From a bacterium (GTDB taxonomy: Bacteria; Krumholzibacteriota; Krumholzibacteriia; LZORAL124-64-63), in contig JAAEQC010000059.1 in the NCBI GenBank assembly GCA_024231905.1, positions 1-64,000 on the forward strand: a stretch of 64,000 bases of DNA. Reading direction: 5' to 3'. Positions 34,417 to 43,096 of the stretch are shown piece after piece. The notes beneath the pieces are model-generated. The model worked only from the letters and a program-made list of their open reading frames with translations. It ran no database searches and was not told the origin of the DNA. Position 1 is the first letter of the stretch. Each line of letters opens with the position of its first letter. The translations under genes were made by a program, and so were the position numbers.

Positions 34417-34917
34417 GTGAACGACAGCACCCTCACCTACCGGGAAAGCGACGCCACCGTGGTCCTCGTAGACGACGAGGAGATGGTGCTCTCCAGCCTC
34501 CGGTCCTTCCTCGAACTGGAGACAGAGTACGGCGTCGAGTCATTCACCGAGCCCCGGGCGGCGCTGGACTGGGCGGCCAACGGCGCTGCGCCCGACGTCG
34601 TGGTCTCGGACTTCCTCATGCCGGAGATCGACGGCATCGAGGTGCTGCGCGTCTTCGCCGAGAAGCATCCCCACGCCCCCCGGATCCTCCTGACCGGCTA
34701 TGCCGACAAGGAGAGCGCCATCAAGGCCATCAACGACGTGGGGCTCTTCCAGTACGTGGAGAAGCCCTGGGACAACGAGCACCTGCTCATGGTCCTGCGC
34801 AACGCCCTCGAACGGCGCTTCCTGGTCAAGCAGCTCCAGGACAAGATCGCCGAGATCGACGAGGCCCGCGGCGAGCTGTCGGGGCTGCAGAAGGATATCC
34901 TGCGCACCTTCATCTGA
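34417..34917 (+). CDS. Stand-alone response regulator with coiled-coil tail
   Basis: 166 residues. A receiver domain (about 14-130) has the acidic pair V-D-D-E-E, phosphoacceptor Asp65 in V-S-D-F-L-M-P, the T in L-L-T-G-Y and the K in V-E-K-P-W. The tail (about 133-160) is a coiled coil that ends abruptly, as if an HD-GYP or GGDEF output domain had been lost. The GTG at 34417 has GGAGACGAA upstream. It heads an operon with a porin, a PstS-like protein and a degenerate kinase. A possible -10 (TATACT, 34328-34333) precedes it without a clear -35. Confidence 0.85.
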   Translation: MNDSTLTYRESDATVVLVDDEEMVLSSLRSFLELETEYGVESFTEPRAALDWAANGAAPDVVVSDFLMPEIDGIEVLRVFAEKHPHAPRILLTGYADKESAIKAINDVGLFQYVEKPWDNEHLLMVLRNALERRFLVKQLQDKIAEIDEARGELSGLQKDILRTFI

Positions 34918-34934
34918 ACCGGGACGGGAAATCC

Positions 34935-36242
34935 GTGCTAGTGATCCGACGCCTACTCCTGCCGATTCTCCTGGCGACCACCGTCCTGGCTGTTCCCGCG
35001 ACGGCGGGCGAATTGGGCGAGAGCCTGGACCTGCGGGGATTCGTCAGTCAGGGCTACCTGAACACCACGGGCAACGAATACCTGATCCCGCGCAGCCTGG
35101 AAGGCACGGCCGAGCTGTTCGAGGCCGGGATCGCCCTGACAGCTTCGCCTCGTGACGGCCTGCGGGTGGGCATGCAATTCCTGGCCCGGGATTTTGGCGA
35201 CCAGGGCAACGGCACCGTTGCGTTGGACTGGGCCTACCTGGATTTCCGCTGGTACGACCAGTTGGGCCTGAGGGCCGGCAAGGTGAAACTGCCCTTCGGC
35301 CTGTACAACGAGCAGCGCGACCTGGACATCCTGCGGACGGGGGTCTTCCTGCCCCAATCAGTGTATCCGGAGTATCTGCGCGATTTCGCCCTGGCCTACG
35401 AAGGACTCGGAGCTTACGGCAACCTGGTGAGCGGCGCCGGCAGTCTCGACTACCACGTCTTCGGGGGCACACTGAACGTACCGGACGCCGGAGCAGGCTA
35501 CTGGAAAGACAATTTCGAACAGGGTGCCGTCACCAATCAGCCGGCCATCGCCCGCCAGGTGGAGGCGGAGCGCGGACTGACGCCCGGTTCGGCCACGGCG
35601 ACTTTCGCGAACATCGTCGACCCGACGATCACGTTTCCCTGGATCGCCGGCGGCGCCCTGGTCTGGGAGCCGCCGCTGAACGGCTTGCGATTGGGCGCCA
35701 GCCTCCTGACCGGCCGCTTCCTCTACGAGGCCGAGGCCCGTTACGACGTCGACATCGCCCCGGATATGGCCGGTGATCCCCTCGGTTACGCGTCCCATAC
35801 CTGGACCGTGAACGAGGACGCGAACATGAATCACCTGACGGTGCTCTCGGCAGAGTTCACCTGGCGGGATCTGCTGCTGGCCACCGAGTACTACGACGAG
35901 AGGATCGCCGACAGCACGCCGGCGGGCTGGTACGCCTTGGCCGACTGGCGCGCTCACGACCGCTGGGCCCTGGCCCTGACCTGGTCGGCCTATTGGCACG
36001 ACAGGCACAACCGGGACGGCAGCGATTTTAGGACCGTGGGCCTCCCCGAGTACTATGGATGGCAGAAGGTCCTGACGGGGGCGGTTCGCTGCGATCTCAA
36101 CGAGAACTGGCTGTTGAAGGTCGAGTACCATTTCATCGACGGGGTCGCCCAGGCGCGGCTGGATTCGTGGCAGGAAGAATTTGCCCAGCCCGCTGCGCGT
36201 CATTGGGGGATGCTCACGGCCAGGACCACGGTCTATTTCTGA
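34935..36242 (+). CDS. Porin-like outer-membrane protein
   Basis: 435 residues with a signal peptide (about 1-25, ending A-T-A-G). The mature part begins L-D-L-R-G-F-V-S-Q-G-Y, has the D-W-A-Y-L-D-F-R/L-R-A-G-K-V-K-L-P-F-G-L-Y-N-E pattern of phosphate-selective and related porins, and ends T-T-V-Y-F with a terminal Phe. It should form a passive channel in the outer membrane. It starts 17 bases after the response regulator with GGGACGGGA upstream, and the PstS-like gene follows after 5 bases. Confidence 0.8.
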   Translation: MLVIRRLLLPILLATTVLAVPATAGELGESLDLRGFVSQGYLNTTGNEYLIPRSLEGTAELFEAGIALTASPRDGLRVGMQFLARDFGDQGNGTVALDWAYLDFRWYDQLGLRAGKVKLPFGLYNEQRDLDILRTGVFLPQSVYPEYLRDFALAYEGLGAYGNLVSGAGSLDYHVFGGTLNVPDAGAGYWKDNFEQGAVTNQPAIARQVEAERGLTPGSATATFANIVDPTITFPWIAGGALVWEPPLNGLRLGASLLTGRFLYEAEARYDVDIAPDMAGDPLGYASHTWTVNEDANMNHLTVLSAEFTWRDLLLATEYYDERIADSTPAGWYALADWRAHDRWALALTWSAYWHDRHNRDGSDFRTVGLPEYYGWQKVLTGAVRCDLNENWLLKVEYHFIDGVAQARLDSWQEEFAQPAARHWGMLTARTTVYF

Positions 36243-36247
36243 CGGGA

Positions 36248-36709
36248 ATGAGGATGCGCCGGAGGAACCGACAAGCCTGCAGGTCCATCGTCATCGCCTT
36301 GGTCGCGACGGCCCTGTTGGCCGTGCCTGGGACGCCTGCCCAGGCCTTGGCCGAACTGGTCATCATCGCCCACGCGGACGTGCCCGTCGGTGAGCTGGAA
36401 CAGTCCGATCTGGAGCGCATCTACCTGGGCAAGACCTCCCGCTGGCCGGACGGCACGAGGATCATGCCGGCCATGCTGAAGGCGGGCGACACCCAGGAGG
36501 AGTTCGTGGAGGACTACCTGGACCGTCCGCTCCACCGCTTCGCCACCTACTGGCGCCAGATGGTCTTCACGGGCAAGGGAGTGCCGCCCCGTTCCTTTGT
36601 CAGCGAGACGACGCTCGTGGATTTCGTGACCGCAACGCCGGGCGCCCTGGGATTCGTGACGTCGCGGACTGAGGCGGCCGGCGTGAAGGTCCTACGCATC
36701 GATGATTAG
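36248..36709 (+). CDS. Small periplasmic binding protein of the PstS/PBP type
   Basis: 153 residues with a signal peptide (about 10-33). The pattern L-E-R-I-Y-L-G-K-T-S-R-W-P-D-G, then R-F-A-T-Y-W-R-Q-M-V-F-T-G-K-G and T-P-G-A-L-G-F-V-T is that of short one-lobe relatives of phosphate-binding proteins. No ABC transporter genes are present, so it likely delivers a ligand signal rather than cargo. It lies between a porin and a kinase with a periplasmic domain, and its 3' end overlaps the kinase start by 8 bases. Confidence 0.8.
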   Translation: MRMRRRNRQACRSIVIALVATALLAVPGTPAQALAELVIIAHADVPVGELEQSDLERIYLGKTSRWPDGTRIMPAMLKAGDTQEEFVEDYLDRPLHRFATYWRQMVFTGKGVPPRSFVSETTLVDFVTATPGALGFVTSRTEAAGVKVLRIDD

Positions 36710-38285
36710 CCTGAGATTCCATCACCGGATCCTGGCGCTGCCCCTGCTGACCGCCCTGGCGTTCCTGCTGATCTACGCCATGATGAACCGGGCCACCGAG
36801 GAGGGCAGCCGCATCATCGAACGTGTCCAGAGCGAGTTCTTCCACGCCCTGGAGCTGAGTCACGGCCTGCAGGTGGACGCCATGACCATTCGCCACCTGC
36901 TGACCAATGCCGTGTCATCCGGCAACGCCGACGACGTGGACGAGGCGGCCCGTTTTGCCGGCAGGGTCCAGGTGGTCCTGACCGACTGCCAGGGCGTGCC
37001 CCTGCTGGCCGCCCGGTTGGACAGTCTGAGCATCACCTTCGACGAGTACTGGTTCCTCGCCCACGCCACGACCCTCGATCTCATGGACGCCGAACACCAA
37101 CTCGACGTGGATTTCGATACCGACCTGCTGGACCGGGTGGTCCTCATGAACCGGCGCTACGACGAGTTGCGCACCTTGCTGGACGAGGTGGTGGCGGCCA
37201 GCAATGAGGCCCTGTCCGAGGCCATGCAGGATACGCGGGAGAACATAGCCGGCATGCGGCGGCGCTTGAACTTCATCAGCTTCGTCTTCATCACGGCCCT
37301 GCTGGTCATGGCGGTGGCCGCCATCGGCGGCATCATCCGACCGGTCCATCGCATGAGCAGGGTGGCCCAGGCCATCGCCGGCGGCGATCTTCACAAGGAA
37401 CTGGACTACCGCTCCCACGACGCTTTCGGCGAGCTGGCCGACTCGTTTCGGGACATGCAGGCGGCCCTGGTCGAGGACATCGAGCGCCGCGAGGAGGCCG
37501 AGGCGGACCTCATCGCCGCCCAGGGTCAGATCATCCAGTCGGAGAAGATGGCCGCCCTGGGCAAGATGGTTGCGGGACTGGCTCACGAGATGAACTCGCC
37601 CCTGGGCACCCTGATCTCCGCCGCCGACACCCTGGACCGGGGCCGGCGCCTGGTTGGAGAGAAGTGCGCCACCGCCGGGGATCTCGAGGAATTGCGCCGG
37701 GATCCGCGCTTCGCCAAGGGTCTGCGCGCCCTGGAGCAGGGCGTGGGCAACCTGACCGTCGCCTCCGAACGGGTGGACGAACTTGTTTCCGGGCTGCGCG
37801 CCTTCAGCCTGCTGGACCAGGCCGAGTACCAGCAGATGGACATCAACGAGGGCGTGGCGGCGACCCTCACGGTGGTGGACCACGAAGTGCCCGACGAGGT
37901 CGAGATCGTCGCGCTTGCCGGCGACGTACCGCCCATTCTCGGCTATCCCGCCCAGTTGAACCAGATGCTGCTGGCGGTGGTGCGCCACGCCCTGGGCGAG
38001 GTCACGCCGCCGTCGCGCATCGAAGTCGCCACGGCGGTCGTGGGCGGCCGGGTCCATATCACCGTCAGTCACGACCAGCGGCTCCACGACGCGGCGGCCC
38101 TGGCGGGGCTCTTCGACCCCGGCTTCCGGTCGGACCGCGACCGGGTCCGCATGAACTGGGGACTGGTGGCCTGTGCGGCCGTGGCCCGGCGCCACGGCGG
38201 CGTCATCCGGGCCGAGAGCGGAGTCGGGCGGGGCACGATCTACCGGGTCGAATTGCCTGCGGACGCTACCGGCGCCAGGGCCTGA
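36702..38285 (+). CDS. Histidine kinase homologue with degenerate ATP-binding domain
   Basis: 527 residues: membrane helices about 10-27 and 191-212, a helical periplasmic domain between them, HAMP (about 211-262), a coiled coil, a DHp domain with an intact H-box (G-L-A-H-E-M-N-S-P, His295) and a C-terminal ATPase fold (about 380-520). The ATP motifs are damaged: the N-box reads A-V-V-R-H-A (425-430) without either Asn, the G1 position reads S-H-D-Q-R (456-460) in place of D-x-G-x-G, and G2 reads R-M-N-W-G-L. It probably cannot phosphorylate itself and may be a scaffold, phosphatase or acceptor of phosphate from another kinase. Confidence 0.85.
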   Translation: MISLRFHHRILALPLLTALAFLLIYAMMNRATEEGSRIIERVQSEFFHALELSHGLQVDAMTIRHLLTNAVSSGNADDVDEAARFAGRVQVVLTDCQGVPLLAARLDSLSITFDEYWFLAHATTLDLMDAEHQLDVDFDTDLLDRVVLMNRRYDELRTLLDEVVAASNEALSEAMQDTRENIAGMRRRLNFISFVFITALLVMAVAAIGGIIRPVHRMSRVAQAIAGGDLHKELDYRSHDAFGELADSFRDMQAALVEDIERREEAEADLIAAQGQIIQSEKMAALGKMVAGLAHEMNSPLGTLISAADTLDRGRRLVGEKCATAGDLEELRRDPRFAKGLRALEQGVGNLTVASERVDELVSGLRAFSLLDQAEYQQMDINEGVAATLTVVDHEVPDEVEIVALAGDVPPILGYPAQLNQMLLAVVRHALGEVTPPSRIEVATAVVGGRVHITVSHDQRLHDAAALAGLFDPGFRSDRDRVRMNWGLVACAAVARRHGGVIRAESGVGRGTIYRVELPADATGARA

Positions 38286-38606
38286 ACGCCGCCCCGGGCC
38301 GGGCCCGAGCCTTCCCGCAAAGGAGTGCGCCCTTGGGGTCGTTCCGGATCCGACCTTAAAGAGAGCGACTATCGATTTCGTCGTCTCCAATCTCCTCTCA
38401 GTTTCGTGGGAACAACCATTTGAATATGCGATATTTAAAATAAGTGTAAAAATATCCAGTATAGCTGGGTGTCCTGCCTCGTTTCTGTCGTTCACAAGTT
38501 ATTTGGATTCATCATGATATGGGAATTGCCCGGCGCGGCTCCGTCCCCGATAGTGGGAGACGATTGATTGCTGTAACGCCCCCTGTCCCTTGTGGAGGGT
38601 CCCGAC
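38286..38606. other. Intergenic region with AT-rich block before the multiheme cytochrome gene
   Basis: About 320 bases without a convincing gene. The first 60 are GC-rich and contain a weak small hairpin; 38360-38520 is markedly AT-rich for this genome (TTTGAATATGCGATATTTAA and further runs of A) and is the likely promoter region of the cytochrome gene. I could not pick a pair of -35/-10 boxes with good spacing. Confidence 0.4.
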
Positions 38607-41411
38607 ATGGCATCGGCCGCTGCCAAGAGGATTCTGGTCTTCGTTGTATTGCTGGGGTTTCTGGTCGCCCTGGGCGCCATAACGGCGGCGCCGGCCGGGT
38701 CCCAGACCGCCGAGGATTGCCTCGACTGCCACGACGACGAGGACCTGACCAAGAACCGGGACGACAGGGTTGTCTCCCTCCATGTGGACATCGACCTCTA
38801 CTTGGCTTCGATCCACGGCGTCGAAGGTCTGGAGTGCATCGACTGCCACATGGACCTGGAAGACTTCGACGGCGAGCACGCCGAGGAACTCGAATCCGTG
38901 GACTGCGCCATGTGCCACGACGATGTGGCCGAGGTGTACGGGGAGAGCCTCCACGGCCAGGCTGTGGCCCGCGGCGTGGATCTGGCCCCCCAGTGCTGGT
39001 CCTGCCACGGCGCCCACGAGATCACGCCGCCGGAGGATCCCGCCTCCACCGTGAACCGTTTCAACATCCCCATCATGTGCGGGCGCTGCCACAAGGAGGG
39101 CACACCGGTCAGCGACTTCTCCACCGTGGACCAGGACAGCGTGCTCGAGCACTACGCCATGTCCATCCACGGCGAGGGCCTGTACCGCCGGGGTCTGACC
39201 GGCACCGCCGTCTGTTCGGACTGCCACACGGCCCACGACGTGCGGCCTCACGAGGACCCGGCCTCGTCCATCCACCGGGACAACGTGGCCGCCACCTGCC
39301 AGCAGTGCCACGGACGTATCGAGGACGTGCACCAGAAGGTCATCCAGGGCGAGTTGTGGGAGGCCCAGCCCCACATGGTGCCCGCCTGCATCGAGTGCCA
39401 CGAGCCCCACGAAGTGCGCCGCGTCTATTACGACGAGGGCATGAGCGATCCCGAGTGCCTGGCCTGCCACGGCCGCGACAACCTGACCGCCGCCGACGGC
39501 CGCTCCATGGCTGTGGACCACGATCAGATCATCGGGTCGGCCCATGAAAAAGTGCGCTGCATCCAGTGCCACACGGGCGCCGAGCCCAACCACGAACGAC
39601 CCTGCGACACGGTGCCCAGCCGGGTGGACTGCGCCGTCTGCCACGCCGGCGTGGTGGAGACCTACGAGTCGAGCATCCACGGCCTGCTGGCCGACCAGGG
39701 CGACCCGGACGTGCCCGGCTGCACCGACTGCCACGGCACCCACGGGGCCCTCCTGCACAGCGATCCCGAGTCGCCGACCCACGTGCGCAGCATTCCCGAT
39801 CTGTGCGGCCGTTGCCACGATGCGGGCGGCGTGGTGGAGCAGCGCCAGGGCGAGGGCACCGGCGGTATGGTGGCCAACTACCGCCAGAGCGTCCACGGCC
39901 GGGGCCTGGAGCAGTCGGGCCTGCTGGTCACCGCCACCTGCACCGACTGCCATTCCACTCACGGCGTGTTGCCGGCGGAGGACGTGAACTCCTACATCCA
40001 CCGTTCGCGCATCGCCGACACCTGCGCCCAGTGCCACGAGGGCATCGATCGGGAGTTCCGCCGGTCCATCCACTTCACCGGACACGGCACGGACGAGCAC
40101 CCGCTGCCCATGTGCAACGATTGCCACTCCTCCCACGAGATCGCCCGCACGGACGCCGAAGGCTTCAAGCTGCAGATCGTCAACTCCTGCGGCGCCTGCC
40201 ACGAGGAGGTCACCGAGACCTACTTCGAGACCTACCACGGCAAGGTCTTCGCCCTGGGCTACACCGAGACCGCCAGCTGCGCCGACTGCCACGGCCAGCA
40301 CGACGTGCTGCCGCCGGATGATCCCGGGTCGACCCTCTCGCGGGACAACATCGTGGCCACCTGTGCCGAGTGCCATCCCCAGGCCCACCGCCAGTTCGCG
40401 GGCTACCTGACCCACGCTACCCACCACGACAAGGACAAGTACCCGTTCATATACTGGACGTGGCTGTTCATGACTGCCCTGCTGGTGGGCACGTTCACAG
40501 TTTTCGGCATCCACACCCTGCTGTGGATCCCGCGATCGATCCAGGCCATCAAGCACTCGCGGCAACTCCGGAAGCAGGCGGTTGGCCAGAAGCAGTTCCG
40601 GCGCTTCAACCGGCTGTCGCGCATGCTCCACATCCTGGTCATCGTCAGCTTCCTGACCCTGGCCGTGACGGGCATGGTCCTCAAGTTCAGCTACCTGCCC
40701 TGGGCCCAGTGGCTGGCCCGCGTGCTGGGCGGGTTCCAGTCGGCCGGCACCCTGCACCGCCTGGGGGCTGGGGTGACGTTCTTTTACTTCGCGCGCCACA
40801 TCGCCGATCTTTTCCAGAAGCGTAGCCGGTCGGGCAAGTCCTGGCAGGAGTTCATCTTCGGCTCCGAGGGTATGTTCTTCAACAAGCGCGACGGCGCCGA
40901 GTTCGTGGAGACGCTGAAGTGGTTCGTAGGCAAGGGCGAGCGGCCCCGCTACGGGCGCTGGACCTACTGGGAGAAGTTCGACTACTTCGCCGTCTTCTGG
41001 GGCGTGGGCATGATCGGCTTCAGCGGCCTGATCCTGTGGTTCCCCGAGGTCTTCACCTACGTCCTGCCGGGCTGGTTCATCAACGTGGCGACCATCATCC
41101 ACTCGGACGAGGCGTTGCTGGCCACCGGCTTCATCTTCACGATCCACTTCTTCAACACCCACTTCCGCCCGGACCGGTTCCCCATGGACCCGGTGATCTT
41201 CACGGGCCGGATGACCCTGGAGGAGTTCAAGGAGGACCGGCCCCGCGAGTACGAGCAGCTCGTGGCCGAGGGCCGGCTGGAGGAGCACATGGTCGAACCC
41301 CTGGAGGAGGGTTTCGTCAAGGCGCTCAAGATCTTCGGATTCACTGCCCTGACCGTCGGCATGTCGTTGATCGTCCTGATCATCTGGGCGGTGCTGTTCG
41401 GTTACCAGTAG
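38607..41411 (+). CDS. Multiheme cytochrome c (19 CxxCH) fused to cytochrome b (CbcL-like)
   Basis: 934 residues. A signal anchor (about 8-30) is followed by 19 C-x-x-C-H haem c motifs up to about residue 590, arranged as a repeated unit with a C-x-D-C-H-x-x-H element and a second C-x-x-C-H some 30-40 residues later, often followed by S-I-H-G or S-V-H-G. The last 320 residues have about five membrane helices with histidines (R-M-L-H-I, F-A-R-H-I, T-I-H-F-F-N-T-H-F) suited to two haem b groups. The layout matches CbcL of Geobacter, an inner-membrane quinol oxidase feeding periplasmic cytochromes, which has far fewer haems. GGAGGG precedes the ATG. Confidence 0.9.
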   Translation: MASAAAKRILVFVVLLGFLVALGAITAAPAGSQTAEDCLDCHDDEDLTKNRDDRVVSLHVDIDLYLASIHGVEGLECIDCHMDLEDFDGEHAEELESVDCAMCHDDVAEVYGESLHGQAVARGVDLAPQCWSCHGAHEITPPEDPASTVNRFNIPIMCGRCHKEGTPVSDFSTVDQDSVLEHYAMSIHGEGLYRRGLTGTAVCSDCHTAHDVRPHEDPASSIHRDNVAATCQQCHGRIEDVHQKVIQGELWEAQPHMVPACIECHEPHEVRRVYYDEGMSDPECLACHGRDNLTAADGRSMAVDHDQIIGSAHEKVRCIQCHTGAEPNHERPCDTVPSRVDCAVCHAGVVETYESSIHGLLADQGDPDVPGCTDCHGTHGALLHSDPESPTHVRSIPDLCGRCHDAGGVVEQRQGEGTGGMVANYRQSVHGRGLEQSGLLVTATCTDCHSTHGVLPAEDVNSYIHRSRIADTCAQCHEGIDREFRRSIHFTGHGTDEHPLPMCNDCHSSHEIARTDAEGFKLQIVNSCGACHEEVTETYFETYHGKVFALGYTETASCADCHGQHDVLPPDDPGSTLSRDNIVATCAECHPQAHRQFAGYLTHATHHDKDKYPFIYWTWLFMTALLVGTFTVFGIHTLLWIPRSIQAIKHSRQLRKQAVGQKQFRRFNRLSRMLHILVIVSFLTLAVTGMVLKFSYLPWAQWLARVLGGFQSAGTLHRLGAGVTFFYFARHIADLFQKRSRSGKSWQEFIFGSEGMFFNKRDGAEFVETLKWFVGKGERPRYGRWTYWEKFDYFAVFWGVGMIGFSGLILWFPEVFTYVLPGWFINVATIIHSDEALLATGFIFTIHFFNTHFRPDRFPMDPVIFTGRMTLEEFKEDRPREYEQLVAEGRLEEHMVEPLEEGFVKALKIFGFTALTVGMSLIVLIIWAVLFGYQ

Positions 41412-41445
41412 CGACACGGGAGCATCCGACACGGGAGGCGAAGGG

Positions 41446-42897
41446 ATGGACGGAATGAAGCGCGGAATCGTACTGGTGTGCGGAATGGCCCTGTGGCTGG
41501 CCGTCGGTGCCGCGGGTGCGGAGCAGGGCAGCTACTGGTACGCGGTGGACCATGTGACCACCGTGGACGAGGACGCACGCATGGTGGTCTGGGCCACCCT
41601 GCCGCCGGACTGGCACGGACAGGCGATCACGGTCGGGAACATCGTTCCCGAGCCAGTGGGTGTCTTTAGGGACCCCCGCACGGGCAACCGCGTGGTGGAG
41701 TGGCTGGTGGAGCCCGAAGCGGGCAACCCTGTCCTCAGCACGTTCTTCCACTACGAATTCGATTTCACTGAGCGGCCGGTGCGCATGGCGATCGATCCCG
41801 CGGCGGTGAAGCCCTACGACGAGGACTCCGAATTCTTCCGGACCTACACAGCTCCGGAAACCTGGATCCCCGTGGACGGCCCGGTCCGCCACCGGGCCCT
41901 GGCCATCGTGGGCGGGGAGACGAACCCCTGGTTGCAGGCCGGCCTCATCTACGACTGGATCATCGGCGAGCTGGTCTTCGAGATTCCCGGGCCCGCGGGT
42001 CGCGACGCAGCCTCGGTGCTGGACGCTCGCCGCGGCGAGTGCGAGCAGTTCAGCGTGCTCATGGTGGCCATGTGCCGCTCGCTCGGCATTCCCGCCCGCA
42101 CCGTGACCAACGCCTGGACCACCGGCGGCGACCACGTCTTCGTGGAATTCTGGCTCGAGGGCTACGGCTGGGTGCCGGCCGACCCCTCCCTGGGCCAGAT
42201 GCTCGGTCCCGGCGGCGGCGGTTTCGGGAGCGAGGACGTGACCTCCATCATGGAGTCCCGCAACGTGCCCCTGGGCGATCCCCGCTGGTTGCTGGGCAAT
42301 CTTTTCGACGGCCGCCTGGTCATCAGCGTCGGCAACGACATCGCCTTCGACTCGCCCACCCTCGGCCGCCGGGTCACCCTGCACAGCGCCCGGCCGGGCG
42401 GCGACCGGGCGCGCCCGGACGGCTTCCTCATCGAGGGTCTGAACGACGATCTGGTCCACGGCGGCTTCTTCGTTTTCGGTCGGCGCCTGGCCGACGAGGA
42501 CGAAGCCCACGATCTGACCCATCACCGTCTGGCCGACCGTTTCTTCGACGTGGGCATGGTGGACATCGTCGAGGACGTGTGCCGCGCCTCCATCGAGCAG
42601 GACGCGGCGGGGGTCACGCCCTGGCTGAACATGGGCCGCGTCTACATGCACAAGGGCCAGTACTACAAGGCCGAGGCGGCCTTCAAGCGAGCCCTCATCA
42701 CGCCTTCGGCCAAGCGCACGGAGCGCCTGGCCGGCCTCATCTGGGCCCACAACTACCTGGGCAACCTCTACGACCTCATGGACCGGCGGGACATGGCGCT
42801 GGCCGAGTACCAGGCGGTGGTCGAGCGGGGTAACAATTTCAGGGGGGCTGTTGACTATGCGGGGCGGTTCCTGGAGGAGCCGTTTACCGGGCAGTAG
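41446..42897 (+). CDS. Secreted transglutaminase-like protein with TPR tail
   Basis: 483 residues with a signal peptide (about 4-24). The transglutaminase-like core has the catalytic Cys in R-R-G-E-C-E-Q-F-S-V-L, the His in G-D-H-V-F-V-E-F-W and the Asp in V-P-A-D-P-S (about 195-247). A TPR-like region occupies the C-terminus (about 385-475, with L-N-M-G-R-V-Y and N-Y-L-G-N-L-Y). Such periplasmic proteins are thought to cleave or crosslink peptides. It follows the cytochrome gene by 34 bases with GGAGG upstream and may be cotranscribed. A 32-bp perfect hairpin begins in its stop codon. Confidence 0.83.
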   Translation: MDGMKRGIVLVCGMALWLAVGAAGAEQGSYWYAVDHVTTVDEDARMVVWATLPPDWHGQAITVGNIVPEPVGVFRDPRTGNRVVEWLVEPEAGNPVLSTFFHYEFDFTERPVRMAIDPAAVKPYDEDSEFFRTYTAPETWIPVDGPVRHRALAIVGGETNPWLQAGLIYDWIIGELVFEIPGPAGRDAASVLDARRGECEQFSVLMVAMCRSLGIPARTVTNAWTTGGDHVFVEFWLEGYGWVPADPSLGQMLGPGGGGFGSEDVTSIMESRNVPLGDPRWLLGNLFDGRLVISVGNDIAFDSPTLGRRVTLHSARPGGDRARPDGFLIEGLNDDLVHGGFFVFGRRLADEDEAHDLTHHRLADRFFDVGMVDIVEDVCRASIEQDAAGVTPWLNMGRVYMHKGQYYKAEAAFKRALITPSAKRTERLAGLIWAHNYLGNLYDLMDRRDMALAEYQAVVERGNNFRGAVDYAGRFLEEPFTGQ

Positions 42898-42969
42898 GCA
42901 GACAGACGAAGGCCCCACTCCGAGCGCGTTGCGCAGCCGCGCTCGGAGTGGGGCCTTCGTCTGTCTGCC
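42897..42969. terminator. Perfect 32-bp inverted repeat directly after the transglutaminase-like gene
   Basis: Left arm 42897-42928 and right arm 42938-42969 are exact reverse complements; the loop TTGCGCAGC is 9 bases. The left arm starts at the last base of the stop codon. No T-run follows. It is one of four long hairpins placed right at gene ends in 42.9-51.1 kb and much longer than an ordinary terminator stem. Function as terminator or 3' end stabiliser is inferred. Confidence 0.8.
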
Positions 42970-43033
42970 CGCCACCGGTAGGTGGCTGGGCTCCAGGGCT
43001 TCCGCGGCGGTGGGGGATGGCTGGCGGGTGTGT

Positions 43034-43060
43034 GGGGGGGGCAGTGGTAGGGTGATTGGG
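43034..43060 (+). other. Candidate G-quadruplex in the leader of the DUF1579 gene
   Basis: Eight consecutive G (43034-43041), GGG at 43050-43052 and GGG at 43058-43060 give four G-triplets with loops of 2, 8 and 5 bases on the sense strand, about 37 bases before the start codon. Formation in vivo is unproven. Confidence 0.25.
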
Positions 43061-43096
43061 TTGTTCTGCGTATGGGTTCCCCCGGAGGAGATGGTT

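Noticed and set aside
36248-36709. Part of a phosphate ABC transporter operon
   Set aside because: No permease or ATPase genes are adjacent; neighbours are a porin and a kinase homologue, so a sensor role is more likely.
38607-40400. Periodic repeats that could suggest a CRISPR-like or satellite array
   Set aside because: The period comes from repeated C-x-x-C-H haem units in a coding frame; no conserved direct repeats with spacers.
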